Shown: piece by piece, positions 50,065-58,131 of the stretch
Position numbering within the stretch: position 1 is the first letter of the stretch
Layout of the letters: each line of letters starts with the position of its first letter
NCBI RefSeq assembly: GCF_000685965.1
Contig: NZ_JMLE01000021.1
Span: forward strand, 1 to 64,000
Source: Arthrobacter sp. UNC362MFTsu5.1
GTDB taxonomy: Bacteria; Actinomycetota; Actinomycetes; Actinomycetales; Micrococcaceae
Direction: 5' to 3'
Length of the DNA stretch: 64,000 bases
Translations under genes and position numbers: made by a program
Notes under the pieces: model-generated
Told to the model about the DNA's origin: nothing
The model's input: only the letters and a program-made list of their open reading frames with translations
Database searches by the model: none

Positions 50065-50093
50065 TTACAAACGTAGGTTGCAACGCGTATAGA
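50065..50093 (+). promoter_or_regulatory. Candidate promoter of the divergent GNAT gene
   Basis: TTACAA (50065-50070) and TATAGA (50088-50093) are spaced 17 nt. Transcription would begin close to the ATG at 50103, so the mRNA may be leaderless. Confidence 0.5.
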
Positions 50094-50102
50094 GTCGTGT
50101 GC

Positions 50103-50633
50103 ATGTTTGAACTTGTTGTCCCGGAAACATCCTTCTACCCGTCGTTTGCCGAGTCTCACCGTGAGTGGGGCGGCGCTCACCAGGACGGTGCCGGCCTGTT
50201 CCCAGACGACGACGTCACCAGCCCGGAGGGGTTCGCCGAGTGGGTCCAAAGACTCTCGCGTGCTGAACGGGCTGCCGAGGCGGGCGGCATTGTTCCTTGC
50301 ACCTACCGGTGGATCACGGAGGGCTCGCGGTACGTGGGGGCGATTGCCTTCCGCCACTACCTCACCCCGGCCCTCCTGAACTCGGGCGGGCATATCGGAT
50401 ACGGGGTCCGGCCGTCCGATCGAGGGCGGGGGGCGGCATCGTGGGCTTTGCACGAAGTGTGTGCCCGTTTGGCTGCGCAGGAAGAGCATGATCGCGTTCT
50501 TCTGACCTGCGATGATGCAAATGCAGCGTCAGTCAGGACTATCGAGCGCTGTGGAGGCCTGCTCGAGGACGTGAGGATGGGCGGGAACGGGCGGCCATTT
50601 AGGCGCTACTGGATTGATGTGGCGCGGTCCTAA
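50103..50633 (+). CDS. GNAT acetyltransferase divergent from the microcin C-like peptide gene
   Basis: The 176-residue protein has a GNAT fold: the N-terminal MFELVVPETSFYPSFAESHREWGGAH, YRWITEGSRYVGAIAFRHYL, HIGYGVRPSDRGRGAASWALHEVCARL as the acetyl-CoA loop, and CDDANAASVRTIERCGG as motif B. Some microcin C clusters encode an acetyltransferase (MccE) that inactivates the processed toxic aminoacyl-nucleotide. A role as immunity here is only inferred from position. Alternatively it is an unrelated GNAT of the same broad COG3981 type. The start ATG 50103 lies directly after the predicted promoter. Confidence 0.75.
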   Translation: MFELVVPETSFYPSFAESHREWGGAHQDGAGLFPDDDVTSPEGFAEWVQRLSRAERAAEAGGIVPCTYRWITEGSRYVGAIAFRHYLTPALLNSGGHIGYGVRPSDRGRGAASWALHEVCARLAAQEEHDRVLLTCDDANAASVRTIERCGGLLEDVRMGGNGRPFRRYWIDVARS

Positions 50634-50838
50634 GTCAGACGGGGCTGGTGCGACTTCAAGCTAAAGCATCCGCGCCAAGAACGCCCCACGGTCCTGCGGA
50701 CGGGGTTCCAGTTCTGGATGCCCTCGGTGTCGTGCCGCATGCGGTCACGGTTCAGCAGCCGGATGCCCGCCTGGTCGGCTATGTCCAGCACCGTCCGTCC
50801 AGGTGCCGGGGACCCCAGTGACCGTGCATGTCCCGGCG
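50634..50838. other. Intergenic stretch with possible gene remnant
   Basis: The 205 nt between the GNAT and channel genes hold no complete gene with a start and a site. On the minus strand a short frame reads VLDIADQAGIRLLNRDRMRH and then NWNPVRRT, about 55 codons to a stop near 50635. It looks like the end of a broken coding sequence but the family is not recognised. Confidence 0.35.
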
Positions 50839-51732
50839 TTAGTCCGTGTTCGTCTTCCCACGCCGGACGTGTCGGTGGTGCAGCTCGTAGCTGTCGAACA
50901 CATCGGCGGATGTGGTTCCGGAATGGCCGAATTTGCCGCGCAGGACTTCCGCGAGACCGTCAAGGGCCGCGTGGAGCATCCGTCCGGCGAACTGCAGTTC
51001 AGGGCTCTCGCTGCGCTGGGCGTCGAATGCCAGTTCCTGGGCGTAGGCAACTGTGGCCGGAAGGGAACCGCGCAGCTCCACTTCGCGGAAGTAATAGGTT
51101 TCGTGGAACGCCAGCAGGTCTATGCTCACCGACGCCACATTTCCGGCCATCGACTCCAGCAGCCCGGCGGCGTGCTTGGGGTCCAGTGACGATACGCCCG
51201 CCGGGCCTGCAGCTTCCCTGAACAGGTTCAGTTCGTGGGCGAGGGCACGACGGCGGTTCAGGGCCGGGTAGGTCTGCAGGATCCAGGTGACCGTTGCTGT
51301 CAGCAAGCCGAAACCGGTGACGGCCTGGAGGGCCACAACCAGCCTGAGTAGCGGATGCACCGCCACAATGTCGCCGAACCCCACGGTGGAGAGGGTGACC
51401 AGGGAGATGTAGAGGGCTTCGGCGAAGTCGGCCCGCAGGGGAACGCCGGCGCCGTAGACAAAACCCTCCGTCAGATGGGGCAGGTAGAGCAGGGCCCAGC
51501 CGATGGCGGCCAGGCTTGCCCAGGCGCCGATGACAGCGGCCATCGCCAAGGGGGCTGCGATGAAGGAGCCCCGGCCCCGTAGTTTTCTCGAGACCAGCCA
51601 GAATCCGCGGATGATCGTCCGGCCCAGGGGCCCGGAACCGTGCGGATAAAGCAGCGTGCGGAAGACGTCGACGATCATCAGCAGAACCAGGCCGAACCCC
51701 AAAACCGTCCAGAGCGTGTCCTCGAAGTCCAT
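50839..51732 (-). CDS. Potassium channel family protein (two-TM/pore, ion_trans_2)
   Basis: The 297-residue membrane protein has N-terminal TM helices, a pore loop LSTVGFGDIVAVHPLLRLVVALQAVTG with the K+ selectivity filter TVGFGD, and a long soluble C-terminal region (about residues 165-297) predicted helical. No RCK/TrkA-N domain is visible. It resembles one-pore K+ channels of unclear gating. It is convergent to the GNAT side and divergent from the membrane gene at 51866. Confidence 0.85.
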   Translation of the reverse strand: MDFEDTLWTVLGFGLVLLMIVDVFRTLLYPHGSGPLGRTIIRGFWLVSRKLRGRGSFIAAPLAMAAVIGAWASLAAIGWALLYLPHLTEGFVYGAGVPLRADFAEALYISLVTLSTVGFGDIVAVHPLLRLVVALQAVTGFGLLTATVTWILQTYPALNRRRALAHELNLFREAAGPAGVSSLDPKHAAGLLESMAGNVASVSIDLLAFHETYYFREVELRGSLPATVAYAQELAFDAQRSESPELQFAGRMLHAALDGLAEVLRGKFGHSGTTSADVFDSYELHHRHVRRGKTNTD

Positions 51733-51865
51733 GGCCTCATCTTAGGGGCGCATGCTTCCTGAGGAGCAGCAAGCGTGCGACCATCAAAAGTGCCGGCAGC
51801 CCGTGGGCGCGTCGACGGCCAAGGTTCCCTCGAGGAGGGGCCGGAACGACGTCAAGGGGAGCGTT

Positions 51866-52576
51866 GTGGGTGGAGTAGTTCGTTCGAAGGATAGGGCCCT
51901 GCCGCGCTGGGCCAGCACCGCCGTCGTCGTCTATTTGTCGGTGACGTTTGCCGTAGTGGCAGCTGTGCTGCTTGGCAGCGGCTTGTTACTGGACCTGGAC
52001 ACCGGGTTCAAGGAGGGCCTGCTGCTCGCCATGGTGGTGCTGACGCTGCCCGTGTCATTCGCATATTTCGTCATCGGCACCTTTGACGCCAGCGCCCTAT
52101 TGGGCCTGACCACGGTTCTCTACTATTTCGGATACCTCGTCCTTGCGATCGTCAACGCGGGCCTCTTCCGATGGATTGTCCTGAGCGCCCGGAAGCGCAA
52201 ACTGGTTCCGGCCGCCGGCACGGCCCACACCATGCCCGCCGCCACGCCCCGGTATCCGAGGGAGAAATTGCGCGGGATAACCCCGGACGTCGGGAAGCTC
52301 TGGTGGGCCGTGCCGGTGGCGGTGCTGCTAAGTCTTCCGCAGTGGATGGTGGCGGGTTTTGCCTGGTGCGGGATCAGCGGTTGCAGCGGCGGAGGCTTCG
52401 GGGTGGCCACCGGGTCCGAGTGGATCGCGGTGATCCTGAGCGCAGTCAACGGCGTGATCATGGCTGTAGCCGTGTTCGCGGTGCGCTGGCTGTATCCCAC
52501 CGGCAAACGTGCCCTCATTGCCTTGGTGGCAGGGACGCTGTTTGGCCTGCTGGGCGCTGCAGTCACCCACGGGTAG
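51866..52576 (+). CDS. Predicted membrane protein
   Basis: The protein has about 236 residues with about five TM segments (VVVYLSVTFAVVAAVLLGSG, LLLAMVVLTLPVSFAYFVIG, LYYFGYLVLAIVNAGLF and two near the C-terminus). No domain is recognised. The start GTG 51866 follows GGGGAG 6 nt upstream; the in-frame sequence back to 51752 does not look coding. The stop is 12 nt from the LFTase gene stop, on the other strand. Function unknown. Confidence 0.6.
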   Translation: MGGVVRSKDRALPRWASTAVVVYLSVTFAVVAAVLLGSGLLLDLDTGFKEGLLLAMVVLTLPVSFAYFVIGTFDASALLGLTTVLYYFGYLVLAIVNAGLFRWIVLSARKRKLVPAAGTAHTMPAATPRYPREKLRGITPDVGKLWWAVPVAVLLSLPQWMVAGFAWCGISGCSGGGFGVATGSEWIAVILSAVNGVIMAVAVFAVRWLYPTGKRALIALVAGTLFGLLGAAVTHG

Positions 52577-52587
52577 CGCCTCAGCAG

Positions 52588-54147
52588 CTAGATGGGGTTG
52601 CCGAACTCGCGGAGCGTAATTCCGGTGAAGTTGGCCGGGCCGCCGTCGGTGTAGAACGAGATGCCGGTGTCGCCGTCGGCGAAGTGCACTTGCTGCGAAA
52701 TCACCGTGTGCCCGGCGTTCACGAACACTTCGACGCTCTGCGTGTCAACGAAGATGCGCAGGTGCACCGACCGCGCGTTGGCGTCGATGGGCGCGGCAGC
52801 ACGCGAGTAGGGCGCGAGCGCGAAGCCGCTCTGGTCCGAGGGCGCGCGGTCCACGTACAGCTCGCCGCCATACTTGCCAACGTTCGTGTGGCGCAGGCCG
52901 TCCGGGGAGCGGCCCACCGAGACTCCGACGTTAGCAGCCGCGTCCCAGGAGATGTCGAGCTCCAGCTCGTAGGCGCGCCCGTTCCACGGCAGCACGGAGC
53001 TGCCGTTGACCGTGCGGTCGGGCAGCGTGGTGGTGGCGGTCACGTAGCCCGACAACGCTTCGACCGGCGTACTGAGCAAGCTGTACCAGCCGCCGGATTG
53101 CTGCTCCAGCCGCAGTTCCCGCACGATCGAGTTCTGCCCGTTGTACCCGTCGGACGCATCGGTGGGCACGTCGCGGGCCGCGTACTTCCAGTTGTTCATC
53201 CAGGCGACGGCGAGGCGCTTTGTCTCCGGCGCCTCGACCGACGGCCACGACACGGCGGCGTACCAGTCCCAGCCCCAGTCGAGCCACTGCGGTGTGAGGT
53301 TGCCGGTGATGAACGCCGTGCCGTTCCAGGTGCCCGTCCAATACGCGAAGGTCATCGGCAGGCCCACGGTGTAGGCATCCATGCTAGCGCCGAGCACCCA
53401 ATGCCGTGTGCCGTCGCCGGCGGTCATCTCGAACAGGTCCGGGCACTCGATCCCGCCGAGGGCGTGGTTCGGGTAGTCGAAGTTGGATTTCCACTGCCAG
53501 TCCCGCAGGTTCGGCGAGGTGTAAAAGGCCGCGTAGCGCGCCCGCCCGATCACGCACACCCATTCGCTGCGAACCGCGTCCCAGTGGATCTTGGGGTCGC
53601 GGAACCACTCTGCGTTGTCGATCTCTGCGGGTGTGGTGGCCGTGCGGCCGTCCGTGTTGACGATCACCGGGTCGGGGAGCGCCGTGAAGGTGTAGCCGCC
53701 GTCGGTGGACCAGTAGAGGTACTGCTCCTGGTACTTGCGGATCCCGCCGGTGGGCTGTGTTGCGAGCGCGATCACCGCCCCCGCGCCGAAGCCGGCGGTG
53801 TTGGCGGTGTCGACGACGGCGGATCCGGACCACACCGGGAAATCGGGTTGCAGGGGCATCACCGTGCCGTGGTGGGTGAACGACACGCCATCGCTGGTGG
53901 TCGCGTGGTCCCAGCCGCCTTGGCCGTTGTTCTGCCCGGAGTGCAGGTAGTAGAGCTGGTGGGCGCCGTTGGTATAGACGGGGCGCTGCGGGTCGCACAG
54001 CCAGCCCGACGGGGGAGTCATATGAAAGACGGCCCGCAGGGATGACCGGGCATGCGCTGCAGCGGGGACGGCGCTGTTGGCGAAAAGCGTAAGGGCTCCG
54101 ATGCCTGCGCCTTGCAGGGCAGTGCGTCGTGAGATGTCGTGCGTCAT
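52588..54147 (-). CDS. Levan fructotransferase (GH32, DFA IV-forming), Tat-exported
   Basis: The 519-residue protein is a GH32 beta-propeller plus sandwich. The N-terminus has the twin-arginine motif SRRTALQ and a hydrophobic core ending in AHA. The mature sequence closely resembles Arthrobacter levan fructotransferase: FHMTPPSGWLCDPQRPVYTN (nucleophile Asp52, in place of the usual WMNDPNG), WSGSAVVDTANTAGFGAG, EWFRDPKIHW and GGIECPDLFE (acid/base Glu). The WLCDPQ variant is diagnostic of that branch. It cleaves levan to difructose anhydride IV outside the cell. The ATG 54147 lacks a long upstream coding frame. It is divergent from the intracellular GH32. Confidence 0.85.
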   Translation of the reverse strand: MTHDISRRTALQGAGIGALTLFANSAVPAAAHARSSLRAVFHMTPPSGWLCDPQRPVYTNGAHQLYYLHSGQNNGQGGWDHATTSDGVSFTHHGTVMPLQPDFPVWSGSAVVDTANTAGFGAGAVIALATQPTGGIRKYQEQYLYWSTDGGYTFTALPDPVIVNTDGRTATTPAEIDNAEWFRDPKIHWDAVRSEWVCVIGRARYAAFYTSPNLRDWQWKSNFDYPNHALGGIECPDLFEMTAGDGTRHWVLGASMDAYTVGLPMTFAYWTGTWNGTAFITGNLTPQWLDWGWDWYAAVSWPSVEAPETKRLAVAWMNNWKYAARDVPTDASDGYNGQNSIVRELRLEQQSGGWYSLLSTPVEALSGYVTATTTLPDRTVNGSSVLPWNGRAYELELDISWDAAANVGVSVGRSPDGLRHTNVGKYGGELYVDRAPSDQSGFALAPYSRAAAPIDANARSVHLRIFVDTQSVEVFVNAGHTVISQQVHFADGDTGISFYTDGGPANFTGITLREFGNPI

Positions 54148-54224
54148 CAGGTGGTTCCTCTCAACGTTGAGGGGCGCAGACTCTTGCCGGCTACGCAGAC
54201 GATAGTGCGAATCGCCGATGGTGG

Positions 54225-54362
54225 TCAAGCGTTTAATCAAAATGGATCCGCCGCTGCCCCGGCGCGGCACGGCTTGGCGGCTACACAAAAAAGAAAGTTT
54301 GCTAAAACGCTTGATCACCAACCATGGTTGGCGCTAGGTTCATGGTGATCAAACGCTTTAGC
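54225..54362. promoter_or_regulatory. Three LacI-type operators between the divergent GH32 genes
   Basis: Site A TCAAGCGTTTAATCA (54225-54239), site B GCTAAAACGCTTGATCACC (54301-54319) and site C GGTGATCAAACGCTTTAGC (54344-54362) share the AAACGCTT core. B and C are inverted relative to each other and flank the perfect palindrome CCAACCATGGTTGG (54318-54331). A TTGATC-18-TAGGTT promoter for the plus-strand gene overlaps site B and precedes site C. The LacI protein at 59072 is the probable ligand. Confidence 0.75.
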
Positions 54363-54381
54363 AGAATGGACATCAGCGCAG

Positions 54382-55818
54382 ATGAAACGCTCAGTCTTCT
54401 TCCAGCCCACCGATGGATGGGTTGGTGACCTTATCCCCTTCGAGAAGGACGGGGAGTTCTGGCTCTTCTACCTCCACGAAGTACGCTCGGACCCGAAACC
54501 CGGCACGTCATGGAACCTCGTCACCACCAAGGACCTCACGCAGTTCGAGGACCACGGCGTCGCCCTGCCGCACGGCACCGAGGACGACCTCGACTTCAAC
54601 GCCTACACGGGCAGCATCGTGGTTGACGAAACCGGCATCCACCACCTGTTCTACACCGGGCAGAACCCGCGCAACCTGGGAGCGGACGGGGCGCCTCTCC
54701 AGCTGGTCATGCACGCCACAAGCACCGACGGAATGCAGTCCTGGACCAAGCATCCCGAACTCACTTTCGGCGCCCCGGACGGCTTCGAGTCCGGGGACTG
54801 GCGGGATCCGTTCGTGTTCCGGGATGAGAGCGCAGGCCGGTGGCGGATGCTGCTGGCGGCCCGGCACTCCGCCGGACCGGAACGGCGCCGCGGCGTCATC
54901 GCCCAATGCGTCTCCACCGACCTGATGACCTGGGAGTACGCGGAACCGTTCTGGGATCCGCGCCGCTACATCACGCATGAATGCCCGGACGTCTTCTCAT
55001 GGGGCGGCTGGTGGTACATGGTCTACTCCGAGTTTTCCGAATCGTTTACCACCCGGTACCGCATGGCCAAGAGCCCCGACGGGCCGTGGACCGTCCCGGA
55101 CCGGGACAGCATCGACGGCCGGGCGTTCTACGCCTCAAAGAGCGCCGAACGGGACGGCCGCCGCTTCTTCTTCGGCTGGATCGCCAGCAAGGAAGGAAAT
55201 TCCGACGACGGCGCCTGGCAGTGGGCGGGCACCATGTCCGTGCTGGAAGCCCGCCAGAACCCGGACGGGACGCTCGCGTTCGGCTTCGCCGACGAACTCG
55301 TGGACAGCTTCTGGGACGATGTCCCCGTTTCATTGACGGGCGGGCTGCCTGCACGGCTGGACGCGCCGGACGGGTACACCGCCGTCGTATCCGACGAGGT
55401 ACTGCCCGGCCAGTTCTATGCCAAGGCTGTGCTGGACATCGCCCCCGGCACCACAGAATGCGGGCTGCTGCTGCGCTCCAGCCAGGACGGGGACCACTCG
55501 TACGTTCTGCGACTGGAACCGAAACGCGGCCGGCTCGTCTTCGACCGCTGGCCGCGGGCCATCACCGGAGGCGCCCAATGGCACGTGTCCGGGGACGTCC
55601 CGTTCGACGTCGAACTGGAGCGCCCCTGCGATCTCGCCCCCGGCCCCCACACCCTGGAGGTGATCGTCGACGGCGACCTGTGCGTCGCCGTCGTCGACCG
55701 GCAGGTTGCGCTCAGCACCCGGATCTACGACCTGCCCGCGGGACGGATCGGCCTTTTCGCCGGCGAAGGATCCGTCACCGTCACGGACCTTGAGATACGT
55801 AAACGCACCGACAACTGA
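54382..55818 (+). CDS. Cytoplasmic GH32 beta-fructosidase / difructose anhydride hydrolase-like
   Basis: The 478-residue protein lacks a signal peptide. GH32 motifs: FFQPTDGWVGDLIPF (nucleophile Asp16), GDWRDPFVFRD (transition-state Asp) and ITHECPDVFSWGG (acid/base Glu). A C-terminal beta-sandwich follows residue about 310. It begins the plus-strand operon that includes the ABC importer. With levan fructotransferase making DFA IV outside, a cytoplasmic GH32 that hydrolyses the imported anhydride to fructose or levanbiose is the simplest role, though sucrose/fructooligosaccharide hydrolysis is possible. No Shine-Dalgarno is evident before the ATG. Confidence 0.8.
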   Translation: MKRSVFFQPTDGWVGDLIPFEKDGEFWLFYLHEVRSDPKPGTSWNLVTTKDLTQFEDHGVALPHGTEDDLDFNAYTGSIVVDETGIHHLFYTGQNPRNLGADGAPLQLVMHATSTDGMQSWTKHPELTFGAPDGFESGDWRDPFVFRDESAGRWRMLLAARHSAGPERRRGVIAQCVSTDLMTWEYAEPFWDPRRYITHECPDVFSWGGWWYMVYSEFSESFTTRYRMAKSPDGPWTVPDRDSIDGRAFYASKSAERDGRRFFFGWIASKEGNSDDGAWQWAGTMSVLEARQNPDGTLAFGFADELVDSFWDDVPVSLTGGLPARLDAPDGYTAVVSDEVLPGQFYAKAVLDIAPGTTECGLLLRSSQDGDHSYVLRLEPKRGRLVFDRWPRAITGGAQWHVSGDVPFDVELERPCDLAPGPHTLEVIVDGDLCVAVVDRQVALSTRIYDLPAGRIGLFAGEGSVTVTDLEIRKRTDN

Positions 55819-55863
55819 ACATCCGCACCCCAATTACTGACCCAATCAAGGGAGATTGCCGCA

Positions 55864-57201
55864 ATGAAGAAACTAATCCGTGCTGCCGCCGTCGCAGCCG
55901 CCGCAGCCCTGGCGTTGTCAGCCTGCGGCGGCGTCGGAGCCTCCAGCGACCCGGCCAACGTCAGCCCCACCGGGGAGATCAAACCCCGTGAAATTTCGTG
56001 GCTGCTGTCACGTCCGGCCGACGGGGCAGTCATCAACATCATGAAGAAGCTCGCTGACGACTATGCCAAGGACCACCCGGGCTTCGCACTGAACCTCATC
56101 ACCACCCCGGACCGGCCCTCCTACATCCAGAAGCTGGAGACCCTGGCAGCAGCCAACAAGCTGCCGGAGCTCTTCGATACGGACGCCACGCCCTTCGCCC
56201 AGCATCTGGCAAAGCAGGGCAAAATGGTCGACGCCGAGAAGCTCCTGAAAACGCTGGACATCTACGATGACTACCGGCCCGGGGCACTGGACTACCAGCG
56301 CTTTGACGACGGCTCCCTGTACATGATCCCGTTCCAGTTCGAGCTGGAGTACTTCTGGTACAACAAGGCGCTGCTGCAAAAGGCCGGCGTCACGGTACCG
56401 AAGTCCCTCGACGACATCCCTGCAATGTGCACGGCGCTGCGCAGTGCGGGGATCACGCCGATCGCCATTGACGGCCAGGACCAGTGGCCGCTGGAACGCT
56501 ACGTGGCCTATCAGCCGTTCCGGGCAGCCGGCCCGGAGTTCGTCCAGAAGCTGAAGAAGGGCGAGGCGGCGTTCACCGATCCTGCCGGGCAGAAGACCGT
56601 TGAGTGGATGGCCGCGCTGGGCAAGGCCAAGTGCTTCCAGGACGGCTTCTCCGCCCAGGGCTACTCGGACGCGCAGAACCAGTTCACGTCCGGCCAGGCG
56701 GCCATGTACAACATCGGCACGTGGGAGCTGCCAAGCCTGGCCACCGACAAGCTGAACTCCGCAGTCCGGGACGACGTCGACTTCTTCACCCTGCCCACCA
56801 CAGCCGGTTCGGCGACGGCGGCCAACGAGTTCGTCTCCCCGTCCGGCATCGGAATGGCGGTCAACGCCAAGACCTACGATCCGCTGGTGAGTGACTTCCT
56901 GAAGTTTGCCCTGGCCAAGTACCCCGCCGAGTACGCGGCCACGGGTGCCCTCTCGCCCACCACCAATGTGCAGACCACGGTCCCGGCCAACGCCACCCCG
57001 CTGTACAAGAAGGCGCTGGATACGGCGGACACCCTCGGGGCAAAGCAGGCCATGCCGTGGGACACCCAGCTGGACCCCACCACCAACGGCAGGCTCCAGC
57101 AGGAACTCGTGCTCCTGGTTCAGGGCAACATCACGCCGGAGCAGTTCACCAGCACCATGGACAGCACCATCAAGCAGAACGCCCCCAAGTTCTTCAAGTA
57201 A
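55864..57201 (+). CDS. ABC transporter sugar-binding lipoprotein
   Basis: The 445-residue protein has lipobox LSAC (Cys21) and the family-1 solute-binding fold (ISWLLSRPADGAVINIMKKLADDYAKDHPG; GQAAMYNIGTWELPSL). GGGAG lies upstream of the ATG. It is probably the receptor for fructo-oligosaccharides or difructose anhydrides, given its neighbours. It is anchored to the outside of the membrane. Confidence 0.92.
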   Translation: MKKLIRAAAVAAAAALALSACGGVGASSDPANVSPTGEIKPREISWLLSRPADGAVINIMKKLADDYAKDHPGFALNLITTPDRPSYIQKLETLAAANKLPELFDTDATPFAQHLAKQGKMVDAEKLLKTLDIYDDYRPGALDYQRFDDGSLYMIPFQFELEYFWYNKALLQKAGVTVPKSLDDIPAMCTALRSAGITPIAIDGQDQWPLERYVAYQPFRAAGPEFVQKLKKGEAAFTDPAGQKTVEWMAALGKAKCFQDGFSAQGYSDAQNQFTSGQAAMYNIGTWELPSLATDKLNSAVRDDVDFFTLPTTAGSATAANEFVSPSGIGMAVNAKTYDPLVSDFLKFALAKYPAEYAATGALSPTTNVQTTVPANATPLYKKALDTADTLGAKQAMPWDTQLDPTTNGRLQQELVLLVQGNITPEQFTSTMDSTIKQNAPKFFK

Positions 57202-57249
57202 ACCGCAGCGGCGGGGGACCGGAAGGTCCCCCGCCCGAAAGGCCCAGCC

Positions 57250-58131
57250 ATGCTTCCCAACCGGTCAAGGACCTCAGTCCTGGTCTTCCTGCTTCCACCC
57301 TTGCTGCTCTACTGCGCAGCCGTGCTCTTCCCGATTCTCCAATCGTTGTTCCTCAGCTTCTTTTCGTGGAACGGCATCAGCGACATGGAGTTCATCGGGC
57401 TGGACAACTACGTCCGGATGCTCACCGCCGATGACATCTTCTGGCGCTCATTCTTCAACGCGCTCCTCTACCTGGCCATCTGCTTGGTCCTGCAGCTCGG
57501 CGGCGCCCTGGTTGTAGCCAGCCTGCTCACGTCCCTGCGCCGGGGGCGGGAGCTCATCAAGACCCTCTACCTGCTGCCGGCCGTGATCTCCACGGTGGCC
57601 ATCGCGTTCCTCTTCGTGCGCATCTACTCCATCGACCCGGTGGGACTGCTCAACCAGCTGCTGCACTGGATCGGGCTCGGCACCTTCGAGCGCGCCTGGC
57701 TGTCCGACGTCAACACGGTGCTTGCCGCGGTCTCCGCTCCCGAGGGCTGGCGGTTCACCGGGCTGTACATGCTCATCATCTACGCCGCGCTGATCGCCGT
57801 GCCCAAGGAGCTGGAAGAAGCTGCCGTTCTGGACGGTGCCTCAAAGTGGACGCTCTTCACGAAGATCCGCTTCCCGTACATCAGGCCGGTGTGGATCACC
57901 ACCACCATCATGGCCACCACCTACGGCCTGCGCGGCTTCGACATCCCCTACCTCATGACCAACGGCGGCCCCGGCCAGTCCTCGGAACTGCTCACCACGT
58001 ACATGTACAAAACAGCGTTCACCAGCACCGACTTCGGGTACGCCAGCACCATCTCCGTGTTCATCGTTATCGAGTGCCTGGTCGCCGTCGGCCTCATCCT
58101 GTTCATGCTCAAGCGGAAGGCAGACTCTTGA
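57250..58131 (+). CDS. ABC transporter permease (MalF-like)
   Basis: The 293-residue membrane protein has six TM segments. The EAA motif is KELEEAAVLDGASKWTLFTKIRFPYIRPVWITTTIM, contacting the ATPase. It starts 49 nt after the binding protein. Its last bases overlap the TTG start of the next permease (TTGA), so the two are translationally coupled. Confidence 0.93.
   Translation: MLPNRSRTSVLVFLLPPLLLYCAAVLFPILQSLFLSFFSWNGISDMEFIGLDNYVRMLTADDIFWRSFFNALLYLAICLVLQLGGALVVASLLTSLRRGRELIKTLYLLPAVISTVAIAFLFVRIYSIDPVGLLNQLLHWIGLGTFERAWLSDVNTVLAAVSAPEGWRFTGLYMLIIYAALIAVPKELEEAAVLDGASKWTLFTKIRFPYIRPVWITTTIMATTYGLRGFDIPYLMTNGGPGQSSELLTTYMYKTAFTSTDFGYASTISVFIVIECLVAVGLILFMLKRKADS

Noticed and set aside
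52171..54045. 624-codon plus-strand frame antisense to the levan fructotransferase
   Set aside because: The minus-strand gene has GH32 motifs and a Tat signal; the antisense frame has no domain.
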